Assembly: GCA_002066995.1 (NCBI GenBank)
Contig: MWTC01000035.1
Coordinates: forward strand, 85,160-149,159
Length of the DNA: 64,000 nucleotides
Direction of reading: 5' to 3'
DNA from: Sphingobacteriales bacterium UTBCD1
Lineage (GTDB): Bacteria > Bacteroidota > Bacteroidia > Chitinophagales > Chitinophagaceae
Both the position numbers and the translations under genes were made by a program. Shown piece by piece: positions 1-7,490 of the stretch (position 1 is its first letter; every line of letters begins with the position of its first letter). Under the pieces are notes generated by a model that searched no databases, was not told the origin of the DNA, and saw nothing but the letters and a program-made list of their open reading frames with translations.

Positions 1-1
1 A

Positions 2-139
2 TATATCAAGCTGGCAGCTGCTCAGGCAGGTATCGGATCCGAATATGTCAGAGCTCCAAGGCTGACTTTGGAAGGAGAAGAGCGAAAAAGAATTCTATCG
101 GTAATCAATGAAGGAATTAAAAACAAGCCTGAACTTTAA
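2..139 (+). CDS. C-terminal end of a dihydrodipicolinate synthase/N-acetylneuraminate lyase family protein (partial)
   Basis: Only the last 45 codons lie in the window, in frame 2, ending in TAA at 137-139. The residues include an A-A-A-Q-A-G-I-G stretch, then V-R-A-P-R-L-T-L and E-E-R-K-R-I-L. This resembles the extreme C-terminus of DapA/NanA-type class I aldolases, where V-R-x-P-x-x-x-L-x-x-E-E-R precedes a final helix. The catalytic lysine and barrel lie outside the window, so the substrate (dihydrodipicolinate, sialic acid or a sugar acid) cannot be told. The family call comes from this short tail only and is tentative. Confidence 0.55.
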   Translation, partial: YIKLAAAQAGIGSEYVRAPRLTLEGEERKRILSVINEGIKNKPEL

Positions 140-193
140 TAAAAAATAAGAGAACCAGTTAATCAGTGCTCTTACCGCTGATCAATCAACTGT

Positions 194-1213
194 TTATTGC
201 GGATCGTCATTATCATTGTCATTGTCTTTCTTCCTGGTCTTTGACTTATTCTTGTTCTTGTCAGTACTTTCTTTAAGTTTCTTTTCGTCAGGATTGCCCT
301 GCTTATCATAGAGAGGATTATCCATGGGAAACTGGCCGTCTTTTAGCTTTTGATTGAACACTTTATTGACATGAACCCATTTGCCGTTGATCCATTTGAA
401 GCCTTCATTGTCGCCATCCGGTACATAGGTCCATTTGTTTTCAGGTTCGTTTGTTTCTGAAACAAGATGATCCACCAGGATCATTCCAAGGTCATTGATA
501 TAGTTTACCAGAGTGCTTGCATCTTTTTTATATTCAATACTGAAACGGTATTGTGGCGGTTTCGGAATACTGTCCCGGTCAAATGTAAAATAAGGGCCCC
601 CGAAAAGAGGCTCTTTTTTATCGTTGAAAGTGAGTACCTCGATCCATTTCTTATTGCTCATGGCGCTGTTATTATCGTAGCCGAACAGGGTATAATATTT
701 TTTCCCCCTGTATTCTGTCTTTATCATGTTGTAATACACCGCACCGATCCAGTTGTCTTTGGTACGGACAGAATCCATTGGGTTTGATGTGAATTCAGAA
801 TAATCCCGAAGCGGTATCAGTTTCAGTGATCCGTCTGCAGCCGGGGATTGAATAGCGCCACGCTGGCGGTAATAATAACCGTCTTCATCGAGGGAAAGTG
901 ACCAGGTGAAAATGCGGAAAGTGGTATCCGGGGCATAAAGTTTGGAAATACCGATCACCGAATCAAAAGGGAAATAAAAAGAGTTTTTAATCTCCAGCGC
1001 TCTTAATAGTGTCCTGACGAATAAGCTGTCGGAGCGCATCCTGCCGGCAACAGTGCTGTCTGTTATAAGACTTTTGGCTAAAAATTTCAACGAATCTTCT
1101 TTTAACTGAAGTTTGCCAAGATCTGTTCCGCTGATCTTTTGAGCCTGTGATGAAAAGGAACAGGCTGCCGCCAGGCAGAGAAAAAAAATAGTTGAACGGA
1201 TAATTTGCTTCAC
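194..1213 (-). CDS. Exported protein of unknown function, Bacteroidota type
   Basis: A 339-residue protein with a clear Sec signal peptide (positive M-K-Q-I-I-R, hydrophobic core, cleavage near S-S-Q-A-Q at about residue 25), so it is expected in the periplasm or at the outer membrane. The body is rich in aromatic residues and beta-type patterns, with a Y-Y-T-L-F-G-Y motif mid-protein. The last 35 residues are a basic Lys/Asn/Arg tract followed by an Asp/Asn-rich acidic tail, probably disordered. No catalytic motif is visible and I do not recognise the family. It is transcribed alone, with a promoter-like element just upstream. Confidence 0.6.
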   Translation of the reverse strand: MKQIIRSTIFFLCLAAACSFSSQAQKISGTDLGKLQLKEDSLKFLAKSLITDSTVAGRMRSDSLFVRTLLRALEIKNSFYFPFDSVIGISKLYAPDTTFRIFTWSLSLDEDGYYYRQRGAIQSPAADGSLKLIPLRDYSEFTSNPMDSVRTKDNWIGAVYYNMIKTEYRGKKYYTLFGYDNNSAMSNKKWIEVLTFNDKKEPLFGGPYFTFDRDSIPKPPQYRFSIEYKKDASTLVNYINDLGMILVDHLVSETNEPENKWTYVPDGDNEGFKWINGKWVHVNKVFNQKLKDGQFPMDNPLYDKQGNPDEKKLKESTDKNKNKSKTRKKDNDNDNDDPQ

Positions 1214-1236
1214 CAGGATTATTTGAATTTATTATC

Positions 1237-1264
1237 CAAAAGTACAGTTTAATACACACCTCAA
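1237..1264 (-). promoter_or_regulatory. Candidate Bacteroidota promoter for the exported protein gene
   Basis: On the minus strand TACTTTTG (1244-1237) matches the Bacteroidota -7 consensus TAnnTTTG. A TTG lies 17 nt upstream (1264-1262); the usual spacing is about 19-21, so the -33 half is imperfect. The -7 element ends 24 nt from the start codon. Confidence 0.4.
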
Positions 1265-1365
1265 TGCCGGGTACTTTCCAAATAAATTATTAATTCTTTC
1301 AGCAATGAGCATCAGATATAACGGAAAAATATCCTTTAAATTTCAGATTAGCCGAAATTTCTTGC

Positions 1366-2613
1366 TTAACGGCAGGCCCTGGCAAAATCTATAAGGGAAT
1401 AAAAACTAAGATCAATATCCGGATGAGGCAATGCCTGCTCCGGTTTGGTCGTCTTTAAAAAGACCGTAAACATTCCGGCATTCCGTCCGAAAAGCATATC
1501 GCTGGAATTGTTACCAACCATCAAGGAATGTGAGAATGAGATGTCAGGGAAATCTATTTCTGCTTTCAGCGCCATCCCGGGATTGGGTTTACGGCAAAAG
1601 TCCTTAATGTCGGTGCTGCTGCAATAGTAGATCTTATCAATATGCCCGCCGGCTTCTGCTATTTCTTTTTCCATATTCTTGTGGATATGGATGAGGTCTT
1701 CTTCCGTCATAAGGCCACGGCCCACACCCCGCTGGTTGCTGACGATAATGACCTTCCCGAATTTTTTTGAGAGAGCTGCCAGTGATTCTTTCGCCATGTC
1801 ATAAAAATGAAATTCCTGCCAGTTGCGGATATAATCATCTTTCTTTTCATGATTGATGACGCCATCCCGGTCAATAAACAAGGTCCAGCTTTTATCCACT
1901 TTGTCCAGGTCAGGTGCATGATATTTTAATTCTTCCTGCACCCTTTTATAATCTCCGGGTATGCCGATGTCAATGAAATAATTGTCATGGACAAAACCGA
2001 AAATGGTTTTATTCATAAATTCTTTTTCGAGAAAATCCTTTTCAAAAGAAAATTTATCCGGAAGTTCTTTTTGAAGGAAAGCCTCACGGTTGATCAGGTA
2101 AATTCCTCCATTGATGAGTCCCGAAGGATAGAACTGTTTTTCATTAAAATCTTTTATTATGTTATCGTCGCCTAACTCAACCACTCCATAGCGGTCGAAA
2201 TCTTTCATCGGCTTCAGGGCAATGCTGCAAAGAGCTGAATTGGCCTGATGAGAATGGGAAAAACCTGCAGTGTCAATTTTGTAAAGCGTATCTCCATTCA
2301 GCACCAGTACATTTTTTCCTGTTGTTTTTTGGATAGAAAACCGTATAGCTCCTCCGGTGCCCAGCGGTTCATGTTCAATGCAGCATTGGTAATTGATGGT
2401 CGGGAATTCTGTTTCCAGGAATTCTTCAATGAACTTATGTTTGTATCCGAGAGAAAATATAAATTTTTCAATTCCCTGAGAAAGCAAATACCGGATGACA
2501 TAAGTAAGGAATGGCTGTTCATTAACTGGAGCCATGCACTTGGGAAGATCAGGAACGGCATCCCTTAATCTTGTTCCGAATCCTCCTGCTAAAATGACCG
2601 CTTCCTTGACCAT
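1366..2613 (-). CDS. Fused D-glycero-alpha-D-manno-heptose-1-phosphate guanylyltransferase / heptose bisphosphate phosphatase (HddC-GmhB fusion)
   Basis: A 415-residue two-domain protein. Residues 1-235 are a nucleotidyltransferase with the signature L-A-G-G-F-G-T-R-L near residue 8 and the metal-binding N-G-D near 107, as in HddC and other sugar-1-phosphate NTP transferases. Residues 243-415 are a HAD phosphatase of the GmhB/HisB-N type: motif I D-R-D-G-V-I-N at 248, motif II V-S-N-Q-R-G, and C-R-K-P-N-P-G following. The zinc loop of GmhB is shortened here, and motif IV reads V-G-N-N-S-S-D, so the first usual Asp is Asn. Together the domains would dephosphorylate heptose-1,7-bisphosphate and activate the product to GDP-heptose. 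It lies 65 nt after gmhA and ends the operon. Substrate assignment rests on gmhA and hddA next door. Confidence 0.85.
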   Translation of the reverse strand: MVKEAVILAGGFGTRLRDAVPDLPKCMAPVNEQPFLTYVIRYLLSQGIEKFIFSLGYKHKFIEEFLETEFPTINYQCCIEHEPLGTGGAIRFSIQKTTGKNVLVLNGDTLYKIDTAGFSHSHQANSALCSIALKPMKDFDRYGVVELGDDNIIKDFNEKQFYPSGLINGGIYLINREAFLQKELPDKFSFEKDFLEKEFMNKTIFGFVHDNYFIDIGIPGDYKRVQEELKYHAPDLDKVDKSWTLFIDRDGVINHEKKDDYIRNWQEFHFYDMAKESLAALSKKFGKVIIVSNQRGVGRGLMTEEDLIHIHKNMEKEIAEAGGHIDKIYYCSSTDIKDFCRKPNPGMALKAEIDFPDISFSHSLMVGNNSSDMLFGRNAGMFTVFLKTTKPEQALPHPDIDLSFYSLIDFARACR

Positions 2614-2678
2614 TGATGATCGTTAGGTTGTTGAATTATTTGAATATTGTTGAGCTATAATCAAGGCGATCCGGTAAA

Positions 2679-3269
2679 TTAATCATGCAACAGATCTTTG
2701 AAATAATTCTCTTCCACCAACTGGCAGATGATATGCCCGATCAGAATATGGCTTTCCTGTATCCTCGGTGTGTCAGATGAAGGAACATTGACCAGGTGAT
2801 CGCTCAGATATTTCATCTTACCTCCTGTTGACCCGGTAAATCCGATTGTTGTGATCTTTTTATTTCGGGCCGTTTCAAATGCGTTGAGAATATTTTTTGA
2901 ATTTCCCGAGGTTGACAACCCTACCAGCACATCACCCTCTTCCCCGATGCCGTCAATGATCCGGGAATAGACAACATCATAACTGTAGTCATTGGCAACT
3001 GCAGTCATGTATGAAGTATTGCAATGAAGCGCTTCGGCCGGCAATGCTTTGCGGTCGGTATAAAACCTCCCCGAAAACTCTGCTGCCAGGTGCTGGGCAT
3101 CGGCTGCGCTTCCCCCATTGCCGCAGAAATAAACCCTGTTGCCGTTTTTAAATGCTTTTACAATGGTATCAACCACTTTTTCAATTGTATGGATCAATTC
3201 ATCGCTTTGTAAAACCATTTGCTTTGTCTCAATTGAAGCTGTGATTATTTTTTTAATTTTTTCACTCAT
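2679..3269 (-). CDS. gmhA: Sedoheptulose-7-phosphate isomerase (phosphoheptose isomerase)
   Basis: A 196-residue SIS-domain protein, full length for GmhA. The signature C-G-N-G-G-S-A-A-D-A-Q-H is at about residue 49, and the second SIS loop L-S-T-S-G-N-S-K-N follows near residue 118. GmhA converts sedoheptulose 7-phosphate to D-glycero-D-manno-heptose 7-phosphate in the cytoplasm, the first committed step of heptose nucleotide synthesis. It sits between hddA (35 nt upstream) and the HddC-GmhB fusion (65 nt downstream), so the pathway order can be read from the operon. Confidence 0.93.
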   Translation of the reverse strand: MSEKIKKIITASIETKQMVLQSDELIHTIEKVVDTIVKAFKNGNRVYFCGNGGSAADAQHLAAEFSGRFYTDRKALPAEALHCNTSYMTAVANDYSYDVVYSRIIDGIGEEGDVLVGLSTSGNSKNILNAFETARNKKITTIGFTGSTGGKMKYLSDHLVNVPSSDTPRIQESHILIGHIICQLVEENYFKDLLHD

Positions 3270-3304
3270 ACTGATGGATCGTTTTAAATTTTCAGATCAT
3301 GGTT

Positions 3305-4333
3305 CTACATTGTCCATGTGGTCAGGCCATGCTCAACAAACCTGTAATCTTTATGTTGCCCTCCGAATTTTTCCAGGCTTTTTATAACCTGATACTTGGT
3401 TGTACCCGGGCAATAGAATATCATAAATCCGCCACCGCCGGCTCCTGTTATTTTTCCGCCGGTAGCTCCGGCTTTTTTGGCTGTTTCATAGATCTCTTCC
3501 ATCAGGCTGTTGCTGATGCCTTCTGCCATTTCCTTTTTTTGACGGAAACCGAAATCAAGAATATCTCCGAAATCGTTCAGCTTCCCTTTGAGCAGCGCTT
3601 CTTTCATCATCTGTGCCTGAAGCTTCAACTGGTGCATTGCCTCAATGGGGCGGCCTTTTTTTTCAGTTACATTCTTACTCTGCTTTTTAATGATTTCGGC
3701 TGATTCCCGGCTGGTGGAAGTGAAATAAAGAAGTAAATTATTTTCCAATTCGAATAAATATTTCTGCCTTATGCGCAGCGGGTTCACGATCACTTTATCG
3801 CCTGCATAAAATTCCATAAAATTCACGCCGCCAAAAGTGGCTGCATACTGGTCCTGTTTTCCACCAGCCAGTTGCAGATCTTTTCTTTCAATATCGTAAG
3901 CATATTGAGCAATGTCGTACTCACCTAATGGCAGCTTCAGCATTTCCGTAAATGCACCAATGATCGCAACCACAACGGTGGATGAAGTTCCCAGCCCCGA
4001 ACCCGCCGGAGCATCTGCGTATGTTGAAAGCCGGAAGCCTTTGATCCCGGTAATTCCATAATCTTTCTGAATACGGTTGTAAACTCCTTTCAGCAAGTCC
4101 AGTTTTCCGTTGACAGGCAAATGAGTATCCCACTTGTATTGTTCTGTTTCATCCCGGTCAATAGCTTCCAGTATAATTGCATTTTCTTCCAATGGCTCGA
4201 TGGTTGCATTAGCATATAGTGAAACGGTTGCATTTAATATAGCTCCTCCATACAAGTCGCTGTACGGGCTGACATCCGTTCCGCCGCCTGCTAAGCCAAT
4301 TCTGAGCGGAGCTTTACTTCGGTAAATCATCAT
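3305..4333 (-). CDS. hddA: D-glycero-alpha-D-manno-heptose-7-phosphate kinase (GHMP kinase)
   Basis: A 342-residue GHMP kinase. The N-terminal substrate loop P-L-R-I-G-L-A-G-G-G-T-D-V is at residue 9, the ATP loop G-L-G-T-S-S-T near residue 113, and the C-terminal motif G-A-G-G-G-G-F-M near 305. HddA makes heptose-1,7-bisphosphate with alpha configuration, which the phosphatase and guanylyltransferase domains of the fusion protein turn into GDP-heptose. HddA rather than HldE indicates the GDP-D,D-heptose branch used for S-layer, capsule or O-antigen glycans. Two ATG codons are adjacent at the start. The first overlaps the ancestral stop of the upstream toxin gene (see the mazF entry). Confidence 0.88.
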   Translation of the reverse strand: MMIYRSKAPLRIGLAGGGTDVSPYSDLYGGAILNATVSLYANATIEPLEENAIILEAIDRDETEQYKWDTHLPVNGKLDLLKGVYNRIQKDYGITGIKGFRLSTYADAPAGSGLGTSSTVVVAIIGAFTEMLKLPLGEYDIAQYAYDIERKDLQLAGGKQDQYAATFGGVNFMEFYAGDKVIVNPLRIRQKYLFELENNLLLYFTSTSRESAEIIKKQSKNVTEKKGRPIEAMHQLKLQAQMMKEALLKGKLNDFGDILDFGFRQKKEMAEGISNSLMEEIYETAKKAGATGGKITGAGGGGFMIFYCPGTTKYQVIKSLEKFGGQHKDYRFVEHGLTTWTM

Positions 4334-4387
4334 TCAATTGATAAAACTTTAGAAAGCGCTGATTGTATTTTTGATTTAAGAAAGTCA

Positions 4388-4669
4388 TCAACGGTTCCAA
4401 TTTTTTATAAATCGTTCCTGGCTTACGCTTCTGACCTGAAAACAATCTGCCGCAGATACTTTTGTCAGGCTATTTAAAGACGTTGGTTCAATTTTTATCA
4501 TCCAGGGTGCAATTGAATAACGATCTTTCCAATCAGTAACAGGAACAATTATTTTAAGCGGTAATTTTCCTAATGCGTCATCATTTACAATTATTGCAGG
4601 TCTTGTTTTTTTAATCTCTGCTCCAATTGTCGGATCCAGGTTAATAAGCCAGATTTCACCTTGTTTCAT
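4388..4669 (-). CDS. mazF: MazF/PemK-type endoribonuclease toxin, C-terminally frameshifted
   Basis: The 93 residues begin M-K-Q-G-E-I-W-L-I-N-L-D-P-T-I-G-A-E-I with the K-T-R-P-A-I-I-V core of MazF-fold toxins, which cleave mRNA. The frame ends abruptly after E-R-F-I-K-N-W-N-R at an A6 tract (T6 on the plus strand, 4401-4406). Just beyond it another frame reads G-T-V-D-D-F-L-K-S-K-I-Q-S-A-L-S-K-V-L-S-I-E and stops at 4330. This is the C-terminal helix expected of the family and gives about 111 residues, the normal MazF length. The gene therefore carries an indel in a homopolymer (one base too many or two too few), by mutation, slippage or sequencing error. The catalytic core is mostly present. 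It overlaps the antitoxin gene by 14 nt. Confidence 0.85.
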   Translation of the reverse strand: MKQGEIWLINLDPTIGAEIKKTRPAIIVNDDALGKLPLKIIVPVTDWKDRYSIAPWMIKIEPTSLNSLTKVSAADCFQVRSVSQERFIKNWNR

Positions 4670-4868
4670 AGAAATCTTCCCAGTCTAAGTTTGAAAAAGC
4701 GGTAAGTTCTGAATTGGTTTTATATTCGTTCCCCAATTCTTCTGCTGCTATGGTCATTTGTTGTATGTAGTTTTGTCGCAAAATTCCTTTCAGAGCTTTT
4801 TCTATCAAAAAAAGCTTTTCATTCAACGGAAGCTGATGTATTTCTTTAAGTATATCAGAAGTACTCAT
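4656..4868 (-). CDS. Antitoxin partner of the MazF-type toxin
   Basis: A 70-residue protein directly upstream of, and overlapping by 14 nt, the MazF-like gene; this arrangement is typical of type II toxin-antitoxin operons. The N-terminal half (I-L-K-E-I-H-Q-L-P-L-N-E-K-L-F-L-I-E-K) matches the helix-turn-helix-like start seen in small Bacteroidota antitoxins. The C-terminal tail is acidic and aromatic (S-N-L-D-W-E-D-F-Y-E-T-R), as expected for a peptide that occupies the toxin groove. No DNA-binding domain of the AbrB or RHH type is evident, so autoregulation is uncertain. The pair sits inside a glycan biosynthesis operon, 16 nt after the GT4 gene. Confidence 0.75.
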   Translation of the reverse strand: MSTSDILKEIHQLPLNEKLFLIEKALKGILRQNYIQQMTIAAEELGNEYKTNSELTAFSNLDWEDFYETR

Positions 4869-4884
4869 ATTGTAAAGATACTTA

Positions 4885-6012
4885 TTATTGTACAGCTAAC
4901 TCAGATATAGCGTCCACTAAATTATTCCAGCTATATTTCTGTTTCTCTATACGAAGATGTGGGATAAAATAATTTTCTCCTAAAGCATAGAACTTTAAGA
5001 TCCCTTCTGCAATCGCTTTTGGATCAGGTTCAACGACTATACCGGCCTTGCCATCGGGCACCAAGGCAGGCAGTCCACCCACATTGGTAACGATCATCGG
5101 TTTTTCAAAATGATAAGCCAATGGCGTCACTCCGCTCTGCGTGGCATTGCGGTAGGGCTGCACCACGGCATCTGCTGCGCATAGATAATATTTCACTTCA
5201 CTATCGGGAATAAAATCAGTTCTGAGGATCAGCCGGTCGGATATGTTTAATTTATCAATCAGTTCACGATAAGGTTTTTCATCTTCATAGAATTCTCCGG
5301 CAACCATCAGTTTTATTTTCTTTTCCCCGATCCGTTCATCGGCCATGGCTTCCAATAGCAGGTCAAGGCCTTTGTATTTACGGATGAAGCCAAAGAAAAG
5401 GATCACCGGATCTTCTTTATTAATATTTAATTTATTTCTTGCTTCCTCTTTAGAAATGATTTCTCCGAAAGAATCATAAAGAGGATGCCTTATCAGTTGT
5501 GCGGGTTTATCTTTCTGAAATACCCGAAGGTCCTGCATCACTTTTTCACTCATGGTGATGAAAGCATCGCAGGATTTTAAAAAATACCGGGTGAATATTT
5601 TATCTCCCGGCCTTTTTTCATGAGGCAAAACATTGTCGGCAATACAAATGATCTTCGTGTGTTTATTTTTTCTTACCCTTCTTAAAATTGTTCCGAGTGC
5701 AGGCCCCATAAAAGGAAGCCAGTAACGGACCACAATGATGTCAGGCTTTTCTTTTTTCAGGCGGTTCCCGATTTTTACCCAGTTGAAGGGGTTGATGGAA
5801 TTGATGACAGGATAAATGCTGATCCCTTCAGGTGCCGGCTCATCCGTGTATTGTGTTTTACCCGGAAATAAAAATGAAGGATATTGAAGGGTGAAAGAAT
5901 AAATAGTGCAATCGTAATTGTTACGGGTAAATTCAGTTGACAATCTCTGGTTGAATGTGGCTAATCCTCCCCGCAACGGATGGCCGGGCCCTATGATGAC
6001 CACTGTTGCCAT
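4885..6012 (-). CDS. GT4-family glycosyltransferase
   Basis: A 375-residue GT-B glycosyltransferase. The N-terminus has the glycine-rich acceptor loop P-G-H-P-L-R-G-G-L-A-T-F. The C-terminal Rossmann domain has I-L-F-F-G-F-I-R-K-Y-K-G and a donor-binding region H-F-E-K-P-M-I-V-T-N-V-G-G-L-P with G-K-A-G-I-V-V-E-P. It is expected to be cytoplasmic or peripheral at the membrane and to transfer a sugar from a nucleotide donor onto a surface glycan or lipid. The start codon overlaps the GT2 stop by one base (TGATG), indicating translational coupling. With GDP-heptose enzymes downstream, a heptosyl transfer is possible but unproven. Confidence 0.85.
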   Translation of the reverse strand: MATVVIIGPGHPLRGGLATFNQRLSTEFTRNNYDCTIYSFTLQYPSFLFPGKTQYTDEPAPEGISIYPVINSINPFNWVKIGNRLKKEKPDIIVVRYWLPFMGPALGTILRRVRKNKHTKIICIADNVLPHEKRPGDKIFTRYFLKSCDAFITMSEKVMQDLRVFQKDKPAQLIRHPLYDSFGEIISKEEARNKLNINKEDPVILFFGFIRKYKGLDLLLEAMADERIGEKKIKLMVAGEFYEDEKPYRELIDKLNISDRLILRTDFIPDSEVKYYLCAADAVVQPYRNATQSGVTPLAYHFEKPMIVTNVGGLPALVPDGKAGIVVEPDPKAIAEGILKFYALGENYFIPHLRIEKQKYSWNNLVDAISELAVQ

Positions 6013-6953
6013 CAGAATCCGATTTTTGATTCCACGTTATATGAATTACGCCCCGGGGCATTGCGGCTGATCAGTTCTCCTAAAAAACCGGCAAGGAATA
6101 ATTGCATTCCTATGATGAGTGCGGTCAATGCCAGGTAAAATCCCGGTTTATTGGTTAGCCCGAAATCAAAATTGATGATCTTGGAAATAATGAGATACAA
6201 AGAAATACCGAGACCGATCAGGAAAAATAATGTGCCCCATAAGCCGAAGAAATGCATGGGCCGCTTGGAAAATTTCCCGACAAAAGTTATGGACATCAGG
6301 TCCAGGAATCCATTTACAAATCTTCTCCATCCGAATTTTGATCTTCCGTATTTCCTGGGGCGGTGCTCCACCACTTTTTCTCCTATCTTTTTGAATCCCG
6401 CCCATTTTGCCAGCACCGGAATGTAGCGATGCATTTCTCCATATACTTCAATGCTTTTTACCACTTTGTTCCGGTAGGCTTTCAATCCGCAGTTAAAATC
6501 ATGCAGCCTGATCTTTGACATGCGGCGTGTGACCCAGTTGAAAAATTTGGAAGGAATATTTTTAGTCAACGTATTATCATACCTCTTTTTTTTCCATCCG
6601 CTTACTACATCATATCTGTTTTCCAGGATCATCTTTCTCAGCTCCGGTATTTCATCAGGGCTGTCCTGAAGATCGGCGTCCATGGTGATCACTACATCAC
6701 CCTGAACGACACGGAATGCTTCATTCAGAGCTGCCGACTTACCGTAATTGCGCTGGAAGCGGATTCCTTTGATATGGGGATTCTTTTCTCTCAGTTTCCC
6801 GATCACTTCCCAGGAATTATCGCTGCTGCCGTCATCTATAAATATTATTTCATAGCTGAAATGATTTTCCTGCATCACTTTTTCGATCCATGAAGCAAGC
6901 TCGGGCAATGATTCGGCTTCATCCAGTAACGGTATGACGATGGACAGATCCAT
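6012..6953 (-). CDS. GT2-family polyprenyl-phosphate glycosyltransferase (DPM1/ArnC-like) with two C-terminal membrane helices
   Basis: A 313-residue protein starting M-D-L-S-I-V-I-P-L-L-D-E, the GT-A nucleotide-binding strand, with F-I-D-D-G-S-S-D near residue 40 and the catalytic-region D-A-D-L-Q-D near residue 93. After residue 230 come two hydrophobic helices (F-F-G-L-W-G-T-L-F-F-L-I-G-L and L-A-L-T-A-L-I-I-G-M-Q-L-F-L-A-G), as in the DPM1/GtrB/ArnC subgroup that charges undecaprenyl phosphate with a sugar at the inner membrane. It overlaps the downstream GT4 gene by one base and abuts the DUF4199 gene, so it belongs to the same transcript. Confidence 0.88.
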   Translation of the reverse strand: MDLSIVIPLLDEAESLPELASWIEKVMQENHFSYEIIFIDDGSSDNSWEVIGKLREKNPHIKGIRFQRNYGKSAALNEAFRVVQGDVVITMDADLQDSPDEIPELRKMILENRYDVVSGWKKKRYDNTLTKNIPSKFFNWVTRRMSKIRLHDFNCGLKAYRNKVVKSIEVYGEMHRYIPVLAKWAGFKKIGEKVVEHRPRKYGRSKFGWRRFVNGFLDLMSITFVGKFSKRPMHFFGLWGTLFFLIGLGISLYLIISKIINFDFGLTNKPGFYLALTALIIGMQLFLAGFLGELISRNAPGRNSYNVESKIGF

Positions 6954-7480
6954 TATTGCCTGTTCTGTTGGTCAAAAGAAAACGGAGTGGTTGGATTCTT
7001 TTTAGTGATTGCGGCACCCAGTAACGAACCGGCAGCACCAACAACAGCGTAAATAAAAATGATTCCACCAATGGTGATAACCCAGAATGCTTTCCTGAAT
7101 GTTCCCATTGCCTGGTCAATCTGGTCCTGGGTAAGGTTACCCTGTTCTTCCATTTTCTGGCGTGCTACTTCAAATCCTTTTTCTTTTACGTCCGGAAAAG
7201 CAAGAAAGAAGATCACGAAAAAAGCGATGACGAGCAAGGCAATGAATGCAGTGGTCTTAAACCCATACGAGAAAAGATTTCCGAATGAAACATTGTTGTT
7301 TTTAGCATTGCCATATAAATTAATAAAGATTGCCAGCCCCGCAATTATGATCCCGTATTGAAGATAATTGATCCAGCTGTTCTGTAAACCGAGAAAATAT
7401 ATTATGAGAGAAAAAATTATGAGTACTCCGGAAATGATCAATCCGGCAACGATGTGGCTGAGGGGTTTCTTTGGCTCCAT
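6953..7480 (-). CDS. DUF4199 family membrane protein
   Basis: A 175-residue protein with four hydrophobic segments (about residues 10-30, 38-58, 72-97 and 132-158). A polar loop around 100-125 contains E-G-N-L-T-Q-D-Q-I-D-Q-A-M-G. This layout and the V-S-F-G-N-L-F-S-Y-G-F-K-T segment match DUF4199, a Bacteroidota membrane family of unknown role often found beside a DPM1-like GT2 and dihydroorotase genes. It overlaps the GT2 gene by one base and follows the dihydroorotase-like gene by 10 nt. A supporting role in the GT2 membrane step is a guess from position only. Confidence 0.8.
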   Translation of the reverse strand: MEPKKPLSHIVAGLIISGVLIIFSLIIYFLGLQNSWINYLQYGIIIAGLAIFINLYGNAKNNNVSFGNLFSYGFKTTAFIALLVIAFFVIFFLAFPDVKEKGFEVARQKMEEQGNLTQDQIDQAMGTFRKAFWVITIGGIIFIYAVVGAAGSLLGAAITKKNPTTPFSFDQQNRQ

Positions 7481-7490
7481 TGCAAATTAT

